Of a DNA stretch of 64,000 nucleotides, positions 17,363 to 25,503 are shown piece by piece. The notes under the pieces are model-generated. The model ran no database searches. It was not told the DNA's origin and worked only from the letters and a program-made list of their open reading frames with translations. The translations under genes and the position numbers were made by a program. Each line of letters starts with the position of its first letter. The stretch's first letter is position 1. Source of the stretch: Arthrobacter sp. efr-133-R2A-120 (GTDB lineage Bacteria > Actinomycetota > Actinomycetes > Actinomycetales > Micrococcaceae); assembly GCF_030209835.1 (NCBI RefSeq), contig NZ_JARVRF010000028.1:1-64000 (forward strand), given 5' to 3'.

Positions 17363-18507
17363 GTGTCTGGGACGAGCTCCAGGGCCAGGCGCCCGTCGTC
17401 GCGCAATTGCGTGCGGCGGCCCAAGGCGAAGGCCTCACGCACGCATGGTTGTTCACGGGACCGCCGGGTTCAGGCCGTTCGAACGCGGCCAAGGCGTTCG
17501 CGGCGGCGTTGAACTGTGAGCAGGACGACGTCGCCCTTCGAGGCTGCGGCGAATGTGCCTCGTGCCGGACCATCCTCGGCGAGACCCACTCCGACGTGAC
17601 CTTTGTCCGCACGGAGAAGGTCACCATCACCATCGAAGAAGCCCGCCAGCTGGTGTCCAAGGCCGGCGACCGGCCGGCGTCGGGCCGTTGGCGCATCATT
17701 GTGGTGGAGGACGCGGACCGGATGGCCGAGCGCACCACCAACGTACTCCTCAAGGCCATCGAGGAACCCACGCCCCGGACGATATGGATGCTGTGCGCGC
17801 CGTCGCCCGCGGATGTGCTGGTCACCATCCGCTCGCGTTGCCGCCCGGTGTGCCTCCGGATTCCGCCAGCTGCCGACGTCGCCGCCCTGTTGGTAAGGCG
17901 CGACGGCGTCGACCCCGCCATTGCGGACCGGGCCGCCCGCGCTGCCCAAAGCCACATCGGCATTGCGCGTCGGCTGGCCCGCGATCCGGAGGCCAGGGAG
18001 CGCCGGATGGAGACTGTCCGCTTCCCACTGGGCCTGCGCGGCGTCACCGCTGCCGTGATGATGGCCGAAAAGCTGGTCAAGATCGCGACCGATGAGGCCA
18101 ACAGCTCCAACGACGAACGCGACGCCGCCGAGAAGGTTGCCCTGCTCGCGAGCCTGGGCGCTCCGGAGTCGGGCACATTGCCGCCGTCGATGCGAAGCCA
18201 GGTGAAGCAGCTTGAGGACGACCAGAAACGGCGGGCCAAACGCTCCATCACAGATTCCCTCGACCGCACGCTGACCGATCTGCTCTCCTTCTACCGGGAC
18301 GTTCTGGTCATCCAGTTGGGGAACGCCGTGGAGTTGGTCAACGTTGAACTCGGGAGTGAATTGGAGGCCTACGCGGCAGGCTCCACGCCTGAGATCACCT
18401 TGGCGCGCATGGATGCCATCAACAAGGCGCGCGTACGGATCACCACTACCAACGTGGCACCGCTGTTGGCGGTCGAGTCCATGGCGAGCAGCCTGATTCA
18501 GCAATAG
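17359..18507 (+). CDS. holB: DNA polymerase III subunit delta'
   Basis: 382 aa. The AAA+ clamp-loader fold begins WLFTGPPGSGRSNAAKAFA (a degenerate P-loop ending GSGRSN, where active ATPases have GKT), then the zinc module CGECASCRT with an upstream Cys, and VVEDADRMAERTTNVLLKAIEEP. Delta' is the stator of the clamp loader and does not hydrolyse ATP, which fits the P-loop change. The ATG at 17359 overlaps the tmk stop by 4 nt. Confidence 0.94.
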   Translation: MSVWDELQGQAPVVAQLRAAAQGEGLTHAWLFTGPPGSGRSNAAKAFAAALNCEQDDVALRGCGECASCRTILGETHSDVTFVRTEKVTITIEEARQLVSKAGDRPASGRWRIIVVEDADRMAERTTNVLLKAIEEPTPRTIWMLCAPSPADVLVTIRSRCRPVCLRIPPAADVAALLVRRDGVDPAIADRAARAAQSHIGIARRLARDPEARERRMETVRFPLGLRGVTAAVMMAEKLVKIATDEANSSNDERDAAEKVALLASLGAPESGTLPPSMRSQVKQLEDDQKRRAKRSITDSLDRTLTDLLSFYRDVLVIQLGNAVELVNVELGSELEAYAAGSTPEITLARMDAINKARVRITTTNVAPLLAVESMASSLIQQ

Positions 18508-18556
18508 CCGGATAGTTTAGAAGTACAGCACGCTTCCCCAGCCTGAGGAGAAACGC

Positions 18557-20164
18557 ATGACCCCCGCACGACGCCGGCCCGCCGGGTCCAGATCCAGGAC
18601 ACGGTTCCCATCACTGCGGCGGGCGGCAGCGGCAGTCGCTGCCACGGTCTCCGCCAGCCTGCTGCTGAGCGGTTGCGTGTTCTCCGTACCGGTGCCCAGC
18701 GACGGCGCCAGCAATGGGACCAGCAGCGGCAGCGTCAGCACCCCGGACGCGTCCATCGCCGCCGCGGCTCCGGCAGGACTGGAGAGTTTCTACTCCCAAA
18801 AAGTGGACTGGACATCCTGCGAGCAGGGATTACAGTGCGCCAACATCAAAGTACCGGTGGACTATGCCAAACCCGATGGTGACAGCATCTCCATCGCGGC
18901 CATTCGGCTCCAGAGCCAGGGCACAAAGAAAGGCTCGCTGCTGGTAAATCCCGGTGGCCCCGGCGCTTCGGGCTATGACTTCGTCAGGGATGCCGGGAAG
19001 ACGCACTTCACCAGCAAGCTGAGGTCCAGTTTCGACCTGGTTGGCTTCGATCCCCGCGGCGTCAAGCGATCGGCGCCGGTGACGTGCCTCAGCGATGCCG
19101 AGCGGGACGCTTCCCGCGAGAAGGTCTACAACTACGAAACTGACCAGGGCATCGCCGCGGCGTTGGCCGACACCAAGGCCATCAATGCCAAGTGCGTGGA
19201 AAAATCCGGCCCCGCCCTGGCACATATCGACACCGCCAGCTCCGCCAAGGACATGGATATCCTCCGCGCAGTGCTGAATGACGCAAAGCTCAACTACCTG
19301 GGTTTCTCCTACGGAACCTCCCTCGGCGCCACCTATGCGTCCCTGTTCCCGAACAACGTCGGCAAGCTCGTTTTGGACGGCGCAGTGGATCCGGCCCTCA
19401 ACAACGAGGACCTCACTGCGGGGCAGGCAGAGGCATTCGAAAAGGAGCTCCGCACCTATGTGGCCGATTGCCAGGCAAAGTCCGGGTGCCCCATGACCGG
19501 CAGCGTCGATAGCGGCGTGCAGCAGATTCAGGACCTCATTGCCGACGTCGAGCAGAATCCCAAGCGCGCCAAGGACGGCCGACTGGTCACCGGGGCGACG
19601 TTTGTCAGCGGTATTTTCACCCCGCTCTACGACAACGAATCGTGGCCTGTCCTGACCCAGGCCCTGGTGGCCGCGTTCAAGGGCGACGTGTCGCTCATGC
19701 TTCGGATTGCCGACTTCGGCGCAGACCGGGACCCGAACGGCACCTATACTTCGAACACCCAGTTCGCGTTCAACGCCATCAACTGCCTTGACTACCCCAT
19801 GGTCACGGACACGGCCGGGATGCGTTCCGAAGAAGCCCGGTTGAAGCAGCTCTCCCCCACCTTCGGCTACTACTTCGCCTACGGCGGCATCAACTGCAAG
19901 GACTGGCCCTACAAGCCGGTGCACACTCCGGCCCCCGTCAAGTACACGGGCGCGGCGCCGGTCGTGGTTGTTGGCACCACCGGGGACCCCGCGACGCCAG
20001 TCGCCTGGGCTGGTTCATTGCGGAAACAACTCGGCAACGCTTCCCTTGTGACGTGGAGGGGCGAAGGCCACACCGCCTACGGCCGCTCCAACCAATGCGT
20101 GTCCGACGCCGTCGACAACTACTTCGTGGACGGAAGGGTGCCCTCAGACGGGACTATGTGTTGA
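18557..20164 (+). CDS. secreted alpha/beta-hydrolase, tripeptidyl aminopeptidase-like (S33)
   Basis: 535 aa. An N-terminal Arg-rich signal with lipobox LLLSGC (Cys at about residue 40) suggests a lipoprotein. The hydrolase fold shows LLVNPGGPGASGYDF (oxyanion strand), nucleophile GFSYGTSLGA (Ser about 251), a catalytic Asp in VVVGTTGDPATPV, His in WRGEGHTAYG, and the TAP-like C-terminal domain that ends NYFVDGRVP. This matches Streptomyces SlpD/SlpE-type mycelium-associated proteinases. Start ATG at 18557 with GAGGAG 7 nt upstream; TAGTTT at 18511-18516 may be its -10 box. It begins 49 nt after holB. Confidence 0.88.
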   Translation: MTPARRRPAGSRSRTRFPSLRRAAAAVAATVSASLLLSGCVFSVPVPSDGASNGTSSGSVSTPDASIAAAAPAGLESFYSQKVDWTSCEQGLQCANIKVPVDYAKPDGDSISIAAIRLQSQGTKKGSLLVNPGGPGASGYDFVRDAGKTHFTSKLRSSFDLVGFDPRGVKRSAPVTCLSDAERDASREKVYNYETDQGIAAALADTKAINAKCVEKSGPALAHIDTASSAKDMDILRAVLNDAKLNYLGFSYGTSLGATYASLFPNNVGKLVLDGAVDPALNNEDLTAGQAEAFEKELRTYVADCQAKSGCPMTGSVDSGVQQIQDLIADVEQNPKRAKDGRLVTGATFVSGIFTPLYDNESWPVLTQALVAAFKGDVSLMLRIADFGADRDPNGTYTSNTQFAFNAINCLDYPMVTDTAGMRSEEARLKQLSPTFGYYFAYGGINCKDWPYKPVHTPAPVKYTGAAPVVVVGTTGDPATPVAWAGSLRKQLGNASLVTWRGEGHTAYGRSNQCVSDAVDNYFVDGRVPSDGTMC

Positions 20165-20175
20165 GCTTGGCGGTT

Positions 20176-20202
20176 CCGTTGTGGGCGGTTCGCCCGCAAC
20201 GG
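20176..20202. terminator. terminator-like hairpin after the S33 hydrolase
   Basis: CCGTTGTGGGCG and CGCCCGCAACGG form a 12-bp stem (one G-U) with a 3-nt loop, 12 nt after the stop codon. There is no long T-run. Confidence 0.5.
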
Positions 20203-20348
20203 TTGTCATTTGTTGAGGCGTAGCCCGGAATGGTGGGCCGGATGGCGGCCTGCACTTTTGCGCGGGCCCCAGCAGCGTAGGTGGCGGAATGACGGCTCCC
20301 GCGTGGCAGACGTCGGGCCAAAAATGGTAGATCGTTGAGGGGCCGGCG

Positions 20349-21092
20349 TCAGAGGCGTGCGGCGCGGGGCTCTAGGAGCGCGGGAACGTCCTTGACTGAG
20401 GGCACGACGGCGGTGGCACCGGCCGCGCGCAAAGCCGCCTCGGAGTGGAATCCAGTGAGAACGCCCACCACAGCGGAGGCGCCGGAGCGAAGGCCGGACA
20501 ACATGTCCGAGCTCGTGTCCCCCACCACGACGACCTCGCGGACATCATCCAGGTCGAGGGCCAACACGGCCGTGAGAATCATGTCCGGGTAAGGGCGCCC
20601 GCGGCCGGCGTCGGCGGGGCACAGGCTGAGATCGGCCTTCCCCATCCAGCCCAAGGACTCAAGCACCATGTTCTGGGTGTGCCGGCCGAAGCCCGTGGCC
20701 AGGCAAACTTTCACGCCGGAGTCCCGCATCCAGTCGATGGTCTCCTCGGCGCCTGGAATAGCCCGGACGCCGCCGTCGGCAATCAGATCGTCGTAGGCCC
20801 GTTCAAAGGCCTTATTGGCGCTCTCGGCGCGTTGGGCTTCTTCAAAAAGGTGGCTGAAAACCGTCATCTTCGAAAAGCCCATGGTGTCCCGGGCGTAGCC
20901 GAGCATGCTTTCGAATCGGGGCGAACCAGGCTCGACGCCGGTCTCCTGCAGGGCGAAGGACATCGCACGCTCGGTACGGCCATCGTCGGTAATCGTGGTG
21001 CCCACCATGTCCAAGACAGCAAGCCGGAGCCGCTGCGCACGATGTGCCCCGGCGTCGTCCGCGTTGATGCTCTTGCTGCTGTCCATGCTCAT
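20349..21092 (-). CDS. phosphonatase-like HAD family hydrolase
   Basis: 247 aa. LAVLDMVGTTITDDG is HAD motif I in the phosphonatase-like form (DMVGTT, where true phosphonoacetaldehyde hydrolases have DWAGT); CLATGFGR is motif II, and VVVGDTSSDMLSGLRSG is motif IV. A helical cap fills residues 40-125. Such proteins are annotated as PhnX-like hydrolases, but no phosphonate transport or transaminase gene lies nearby, so the substrate is open. It is convergent with the S33 hydrolase gene. Confidence 0.8.
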   Translation of the reverse strand: MSMDSSKSINADDAGAHRAQRLRLAVLDMVGTTITDDGRTERAMSFALQETGVEPGSPRFESMLGYARDTMGFSKMTVFSHLFEEAQRAESANKAFERAYDDLIADGGVRAIPGAEETIDWMRDSGVKVCLATGFGRHTQNMVLESLGWMGKADLSLCPADAGRGRPYPDMILTAVLALDLDDVREVVVVGDTSSDMLSGLRSGASAVVGVLTGFHSEAALRAAGATAVVPSVKDVPALLEPRAARL

Positions 21093-21313
21093 GGCGCCCC
21101 TTCGCTGGTTGATGACCGAAATCGTCCGGCCACGTTAGTCCGCCCAGCTTGCCCCCGGTCCGCGACGACGGCCTGAACCCGGCGCGACGAGCGGGTGAAT
21201 TCCGCAACAACGGGGCCACGGGAGCTCCACCCGGGCCGTTTTGACCCGGACGAGGTGACTCTATTACAGTTGTATCTTGCGTGATTCAGCCGGTACCCGG
21301 ACGATAACGCGGT

Positions 21314-21386
21314 GCTTCCTTAGCTCAGTCGGTAGAGCGTTTCACTCGTAATGAAAAGGTCATCAGTTCGATTCTGATAGGAAGCT
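21314..21386 (+). tRNA. tRNA-Thr (anticodon CGT)
   Basis: 73 nt. Acceptor GCTTCCT pairs with AGGAAGC; D arm GCTCAGTCGGTAGAGC; anticodon stem TTTCA/TGAAA with loop CTCGTAA (anticodon CGT); T arm ATCAG/CTGAT with TTCGATT. The discriminator base is T and CCA is not encoded. A terminator follows. Confidence 0.95.
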
Positions 21387-21390
21387 CGAA

Positions 21391-21431
21391 AAGCCCCGCC
21401 ATCCATAGGAATGAGCGGGGCTTCCTTTTTT
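21391..21431 (+). terminator. terminator of tRNA-Thr
   Basis: AAGCCCCGC pairs with GCGGGGCTT around a 15-nt loop, followed by CCTTTTTT. Confidence 0.85.
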
Positions 21432-21615
21432 GGTTCACGGCTGCTTTCACGACCCGGGCACGAGTGCCTTGGCTCGCAACGGTAGGCTGCCCGGCGCGCC
21501 GGGCGCTGCGAAGTTCAGGCAACAGGATAGAAAAGATGGGCGGGAGCTACCGGCTTCCGCTCGTCTTTCCTCGTTCTGTGGGACAGACTTCCGAGCTCCC
21601 GAACACCTGAGGGTC

Positions 21616-22281
21616 ATGAACTTCCGCAATCGCCTCGCCCTGCCCACCGCATTCCTTTTTGCCGCATTGACCCTCGCCGGATGTCAGCAGGGAACCCACC
21701 CCGCCGAAGCGATGACCAAGGCCGCGTCACCGGCAGTTCCTCAGGCCGTTGCAGCCGTTCCCGGTGGTGCGGCGGCTGCAGCCGTGAAGTCCATCCACTC
21801 CCCCGGCGTCGTCGCTACCGACGAGCAGCTTGCCGCAGGACAGTGCTCCGCCAAAGTGGTCGACGCCGCCAGCGGCGCGTACCTGCCGGACCCGGCCTGC
21901 ACTCCGGGGGCCGCAGATCCAGCGGTTACCCAGGAGAACATCGACTCGACGATTTGCATGAGCGGCTATACGGCCACGGTGCGCCCGCCCGCTTCGAATA
22001 CCGACAAGGTGAAGGCCGAGAGCCTGCGCGAATACGGCCAGACCGCTGTGAAGACCACGGAATACGACCATCTCATCAGTCTTGAGCTCGGCGGCACTAA
22101 CTCCGTGTCGAATCTGTGGCCTGAGCCGAACAAGGCGAGCGCCACGGGCACCACGAACCCGAAAGACGCGGTGGAGAACACCCTGCACAAGGCCGTCTGC
22201 ACTCACAGGGTCACCCTGTCAGCTGCCCAGAATGCGATCGCCCACAACTGGGTCACCGCGCTCAAAGACCTCGGCTTGTAG
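21616..22281 (+). CDS. putative lipoprotein with HNH-like motif
   Basis: 221 aa from ATG 21616. The signal peptide ends in TLAGC (Cys 23). An Ala/Pro/Val-rich linker follows, then a C-terminal domain with EYDHLISLELGGTNSVSNLW (about 149-168), a DH...N...LW arrangement seen in HNH/endonuclease-VII-like folds, and a final Cys/His segment (CTHRVTLSAAQNAIAHNW). Four Cys (77, 95, 114, 195) could form disulfides outside the cell. An exported nuclease-like lipoprotein is odd; the catalytic set is incomplete by eye, so activity is uncertain. It begins about 185 nt after the tRNA-Thr terminator and is followed by the structured leader of the next gene. Confidence 0.6.
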   Translation: MNFRNRLALPTAFLFAALTLAGCQQGTHPAEAMTKAASPAVPQAVAAVPGGAAAAAVKSIHSPGVVATDEQLAAGQCSAKVVDAASGAYLPDPACTPGAADPAVTQENIDSTICMSGYTATVRPPASNTDKVKAESLREYGQTAVKTTEYDHLISLELGGTNSVSNLWPEPNKASATGTTNPKDAVENTLHKAVCTHRVTLSAAQNAIAHNWVTALKDLGL

Positions 22282-22362
22282 CGGCGCAAACCGCTGGCTC
22301 CGACGATCAGGGTCAGCAGCTGGGGTATAGTCACCCCCTGCTCTGCATGCGTCGATTTACTT

Positions 22363-22470
22363 GCCCCCGACCGGGTTCCGGTCGCGAGGGCTCTGAGGCG
22401 CGCGCCTAGGTCCTGGCGCCGGATTTGAGTCGGGGGTGGAACCCGCCGCTCAAATCCGATCATAAGGACC
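22363..22470 (+). promoter_or_regulatory. structured leader with T-box-like core and anti-Shine-Dalgarno
   Basis: Elements I can pair directly: hairpin 1 at 22363-22391 (GCCC + CGACCGG stem, GTT loop); hairpin 2 at 22420-22458 (10-bp outer stem CGGATTTGAG/CTCAAATCCG enclosing GGTGGAACC at 22435-22443); anti-SD GGTCCT (22409-22414) complementary to AGGACC (22465-22470), which contains the ribosome site; and a competing helix between GCCCCCGAC (22363-22371) and GTCGGGGGT (22429-22437). A TATAGT box at 22326-22331 could start the RNA near 22338. GGTGGAACC resembles the T-box core that contacts a tRNA acceptor end; in actinobacteria T-boxes act on translation. A regulated leader is likely; the T-box identity is inferred. 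Confidence 0.5.
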
Positions 22471-22474
22471 CGCA

Positions 22475-23593
22475 ATGCCCGCTTATCTCAGTCCCTCCGA
22501 ACTCAACAACGCTTTGACCATCCGGGATCTCTCAAATCCGGACGGCGGGCCTCATGCAATGCAGACACTCTTGCAAGGAGCAATCGACGCGTTCGGCGGC
22601 AAATGGGGTGTGCCGGAACGGATCGTTCGGCACAGCCCGCTGGTGAGCGTGGCGGACAACTACGACCGCCTGGGATTCAACAAATCGGATGTCACTCGGG
22701 ATCAAAGATACTCCCGCTACGTCAGTCCGACGGTGATGCTCCGCAGCCATACCTCGGCTTCCATCCCCTCTCTGCTGCGGGCACTGGATCCAGACGAATC
22801 CATCGACGAACTCTGGGCCATCCCCGGTCTTGTCTACCGGCGCGATTCCATCGATCGCACCCACGTCGGTACTCCACACCAGGTCGACTTGTGGCGCGTC
22901 AGCTCCCGGGAAGCCCTCGACTCCGGTGACTTGCAGGAAATGATCGCCTCCCTCGTGCAAGCGGTCATTCCGGGGGCGCAGTGGCGAGCAGTTCCGGCAG
23001 TTCACCCCTACACCAGGAAGGGCTTGCAGCTCGATGTATTCATGGACGGGGAATGGCTCGAACTCGCGGAGTGCGGACTCATGGCCCCACATCTGTTCTC
23101 CGAGGCTGGCCTGGATCCCGCAAAGTGGTCGGGACTGGCTCTGGGGATGGGCTTGGACCGGGCCCTGATGCTCCGCAAAGGCATCCCGGACATCAGATTG
23201 CTCAGGTCGACCGACAAGAGAATCGAACAGCAGATGCTTGACCTGTCCCAATGGAAACCGGTCTCGCAGATGCCCTCAATCTGCAGAGACATTTCTATCG
23301 TCATTCCCGCGGATTTGGATGCCGAATTGCTCGGAGACCGGGTGCGGACAGCCTTGGGCAAGCAAGCCGAAGACCTGGAAAGCGTCGAACTCCTGGCTCT
23401 GACTTCCTATGAAGAGCTTCCCGCGTCAGCGCGGGCGCGGCTCCGCATTCGCAACGGACAGGCCAACGCCCTGATACGTCTGGTGCTTCGTCCCCTCACC
23501 CGAACCATGACAGATCCACAGGCCAACCACATCCGCGACGATGTTTACCTTGCCCTGCACGAGGGGCCGGTCAAGGAGCTCATCGCCGGATAG
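22475..23593 (+). CDS. srmL: PheS-like stand-alone class II ligase (PheS core + FDX-ACB)
   Basis: 372 aa. Class II synthetase motifs are intact: RSHTSA (90-95), motif 2 YRRDSIDRTH (121-130) with HQ after it, and motif 3 LALGMGLDRALML (221-233). Residues ~265-372 form a ferredoxin-fold anticodon-binding domain (CRDISIVIP ... RTMTD). This single-chain layout is that of mitochondrial PheRS; bacterial PheRS is instead PheS plus PheT. The Phe-pocket motif FPFTEPS of PheS reads HPYTRKG here (177-183), so the amino acid probably differs. I recall such proteins being named PheS-related mystery ligase (SrmL). A lone gene behind a structured leader; AAGGA at 22464-22468 precedes the ATG. Confidence 0.8.
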   Translation: MPAYLSPSELNNALTIRDLSNPDGGPHAMQTLLQGAIDAFGGKWGVPERIVRHSPLVSVADNYDRLGFNKSDVTRDQRYSRYVSPTVMLRSHTSASIPSLLRALDPDESIDELWAIPGLVYRRDSIDRTHVGTPHQVDLWRVSSREALDSGDLQEMIASLVQAVIPGAQWRAVPAVHPYTRKGLQLDVFMDGEWLELAECGLMAPHLFSEAGLDPAKWSGLALGMGLDRALMLRKGIPDIRLLRSTDKRIEQQMLDLSQWKPVSQMPSICRDISIVIPADLDAELLGDRVRTALGKQAEDLESVELLALTSYEELPASARARLRIRNGQANALIRLVLRPLTRTMTDPQANHIRDDVYLALHEGPVKELIAG

Positions 23594-23794
23594 AGCATAC
23601 GCGGCCTCGGTCGACGACGATCACCCATCTCTGGAATCCCACATGCCCGATGATGCCCAGACAATTAGTGGCGAGGACATGGCCATCGGCGCAAGATGGC
23701 AATCGGGTCCGGGACCCGCTGACAAGGAAGCCTCATCGGCGATGTTGCCTGGATGTTGGACGAGCCGGACAATACCGGCAGGAGGTTAGATGCC

Positions 23795-24178
23795 ATGTCT
23801 GACACGCTCGACGACGACCGGCGGGCCGCGGACTTCGTCCTCGTCCCGGATGTTGTGGGGGAACGCTTCCTCAAAGCCCGGGAGATCGCAGGGGCCGCTG
23901 GCCTGACCTTGGCGAATCCGGACCCGGATGGGCCGCCGATCAGTGAGATAGCGTGGCGACGAAACACAACCGTTCAGGCCCAGTCTCCTGATCCAGGGAG
24001 CCTGCTGTACCGGTACGATTCCCTCCAGGTTTGGTTGCGATCGGATCTGGAGCCGGACATGGCCCGCAAGCCCGACAGCCCGCCACCCTCGGTCGACTCG
24101 GCTCATGCAGTTCCGGAAGTCGCGCCTCGATTAGTCGAACTCGCCGGCGAGCAACCGACCGGCGAAGCCGCCGAGTAA
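23795..24178 (+). CDS. PASTA-domain protein
   Basis: 127 aa. After ~15 residues comes a single PASTA domain (VPDVVGERFLKAREIAGAAG ... VQAQSPDPGSLLYRYDSLQVWL, about 16-84), then an acidic/Pro-rich tail. PASTA domains bind peptidoglycan fragments when extracellular, but no signal peptide or membrane helix is visible here, so it may be cytoplasmic with another role. ATG 23795 has GGAGG at 23781-23785; an earlier in-frame start (23753) has none. It lies 200 nt after the PheS-like gene in the same direction and is convergent with the matrixin gene. Confidence 0.72.
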   Translation: MSDTLDDDRRAADFVLVPDVVGERFLKAREIAGAAGLTLANPDPDGPPISEIAWRRNTTVQAQSPDPGSLLYRYDSLQVWLRSDLEPDMARKPDSPPPSVDSAHAVPEVAPRLVELAGEQPTGEAAE

Positions 24179-24201
24179 CAGGCTCCTCCTGTCCCGCTCC
24201 C

Positions 24202-25257
24202 CTACAAGGTGGGCTGGCACTTTCCTTGACCAAGGAGGGAGAGCCCGGTGAGGTCACCGGCGCCGAACGACACCACGCCTGGGGTCTCGGAGGGATTCAT
24301 GATCTGGCTCGGGTCATTGACATGGTCCAGGCCAACCAGGTGACCGAGCTCGTGTTCGATCACGGCCCTCACCTGGTCAGTGCCTATTTCCGCGGACATC
24401 CGTTGAAGCGCAGGCCCGTTCAGTTCCACCTGCCCGCTGACGTAGGTGAAGCCGGTATTCCCGAAGCTGACAGCTTCGCTGCCTCCCAGACCCGTGACAG
24501 TCTCCCCTTGCGCAGGATTCGTGAATTTCGATTGTTCGGCGTGGGTCTCCCAGGCGATGAGCACAGGGGCCCAACGGTCCCCGTAACGATCCTTCTGATA
24601 TGACCGATGGCCCGCGGATGGCACCTCTGTGGTGTCGCCGTCGTTGACGAAGGTCAATCCAGTTGCATGGGAGATCTCAGTGATTGCTTCCTGGATGAGC
24701 TCAGGGCCGACGGCGGGTGAGTTGTCGGGGCGGGTGACGTAATGGATCGCCCGGCACGGATCATAGGTGACCGGGCTGCCGTCCTCACGCTTCTGTAGGA
24801 AGGCGTACGACTTGCTGGTCACGGTCAGGGGTGCGGGCCACCCGAGCGGGCCCGGATTTTCCCCGACACCCGCTGGTGGATGATCCTTTGCCTGGAGTGC
24901 CGCCCCGCCGGCTGCAGGGCCAGCTGGTGTCAACGGTCCGATCGCACCCGGATTGGCAGCGCCGGTTAGTCCACCAAGCCCGTCCAGTCCGGGCACAAAT
25001 GGGCCCACGAAATAGAGCCCGGCCAGAAGCACAACAATCCCGGTGACGATCGAAACAGCTCTGGCAACCCGCCGCAGTTTTTTAGGTCGCGGGGTAGGAT
25101 CAGCTGCTTCACGCCAGGCAGTCGGGGTCGGCGTATGCTCTCCCAGCATTTCTTCGAGCTTCCACACCGGAATACGTTCCGGCACTTTCCGTGGCCCAGA
25201 TGCCGAGCCGCCGGTGACCTCCCCGTAGATGCCTTCGTTGTCCCTCGAATCCCCCAT
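24202..25257 (-). CDS. membrane-anchored matrixin-type zinc metalloprotease
   Basis: 351 aa. An ~80-aa cytoplasmic N-terminus rich in charged residues is followed by one membrane helix (VSIVTGIVVLLAGLYFVGPF, about 88-107), a Gly/Pro/Ala-rich linker and a C-terminal protease domain. HELGHLVGLDH (about 302-312) is the extended HExxHxxGxxH zinc motif of metzincins, and IMNPS gives the Met-turn. The type-II topology places the protease outside. The substrate is unknown. It is convergent with the PASTA gene. Confidence 0.82.
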   Translation of the reverse strand: MGDSRDNEGIYGEVTGGSASGPRKVPERIPVWKLEEMLGEHTPTPTAWREAADPTPRPKKLRRVARAVSIVTGIVVLLAGLYFVGPFVPGLDGLGGLTGAANPGAIGPLTPAGPAAGGAALQAKDHPPAGVGENPGPLGWPAPLTVTSKSYAFLQKREDGSPVTYDPCRAIHYVTRPDNSPAVGPELIQEAITEISHATGLTFVNDGDTTEVPSAGHRSYQKDRYGDRWAPVLIAWETHAEQSKFTNPAQGETVTGLGGSEAVSFGNTGFTYVSGQVELNGPALQRMSAEIGTDQVRAVIEHELGHLVGLDHVNDPSQIMNPSETPGVVSFGAGDLTGLSLLGQGKCQPTL

Positions 25258-25337
25258 TGTCAGAGTTTATTCCCAGCCACGAACAGACATCCCACGTTCC
25301 GGACTACATCAATGAACCCTCAGCGCTCCCCTCTGGG

Positions 25338-25400
25338 CAACGCGGGGTCACTTACGGCCCATTTGGTGCCGCTGAATGGGCCGTAAGTGACCCCGCGTTG
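25338..25400. repeat. family B intergenic palindrome, copy 2
   Basis: Perfect 26-bp arms (25338-25363 and 25375-25400, starting CAACGCGGGGTCACTTA) with an 11-nt loop. It shares both arms with copy 1 at 14035-14097. Confidence 0.9.
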
Positions 25401-25503
25401 CGAGATCCCGCCCGATACACGCAAGAAGGCCCCGCACCTGTTTTGGTGCGAGGTCTTCCCGTTGAGAAATTCCGCGAGTTGTGAAACTGCAGCAGTTAAG
25501 AAA

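Noticed and set aside
21314..21386. tRNA-Thr as an integrated element's attachment site
   Set aside because: I found no second copy of the tRNA 3' end within the following 4 kb and no integrase gene.
22420..22458. Hairpin 2 before the PheS-like gene as a simple intrinsic terminator
   Set aside because: No T-run follows; instead ATCATAAGGACC with the ribosome site comes next, and a matching anti-Shine-Dalgarno exists upstream.
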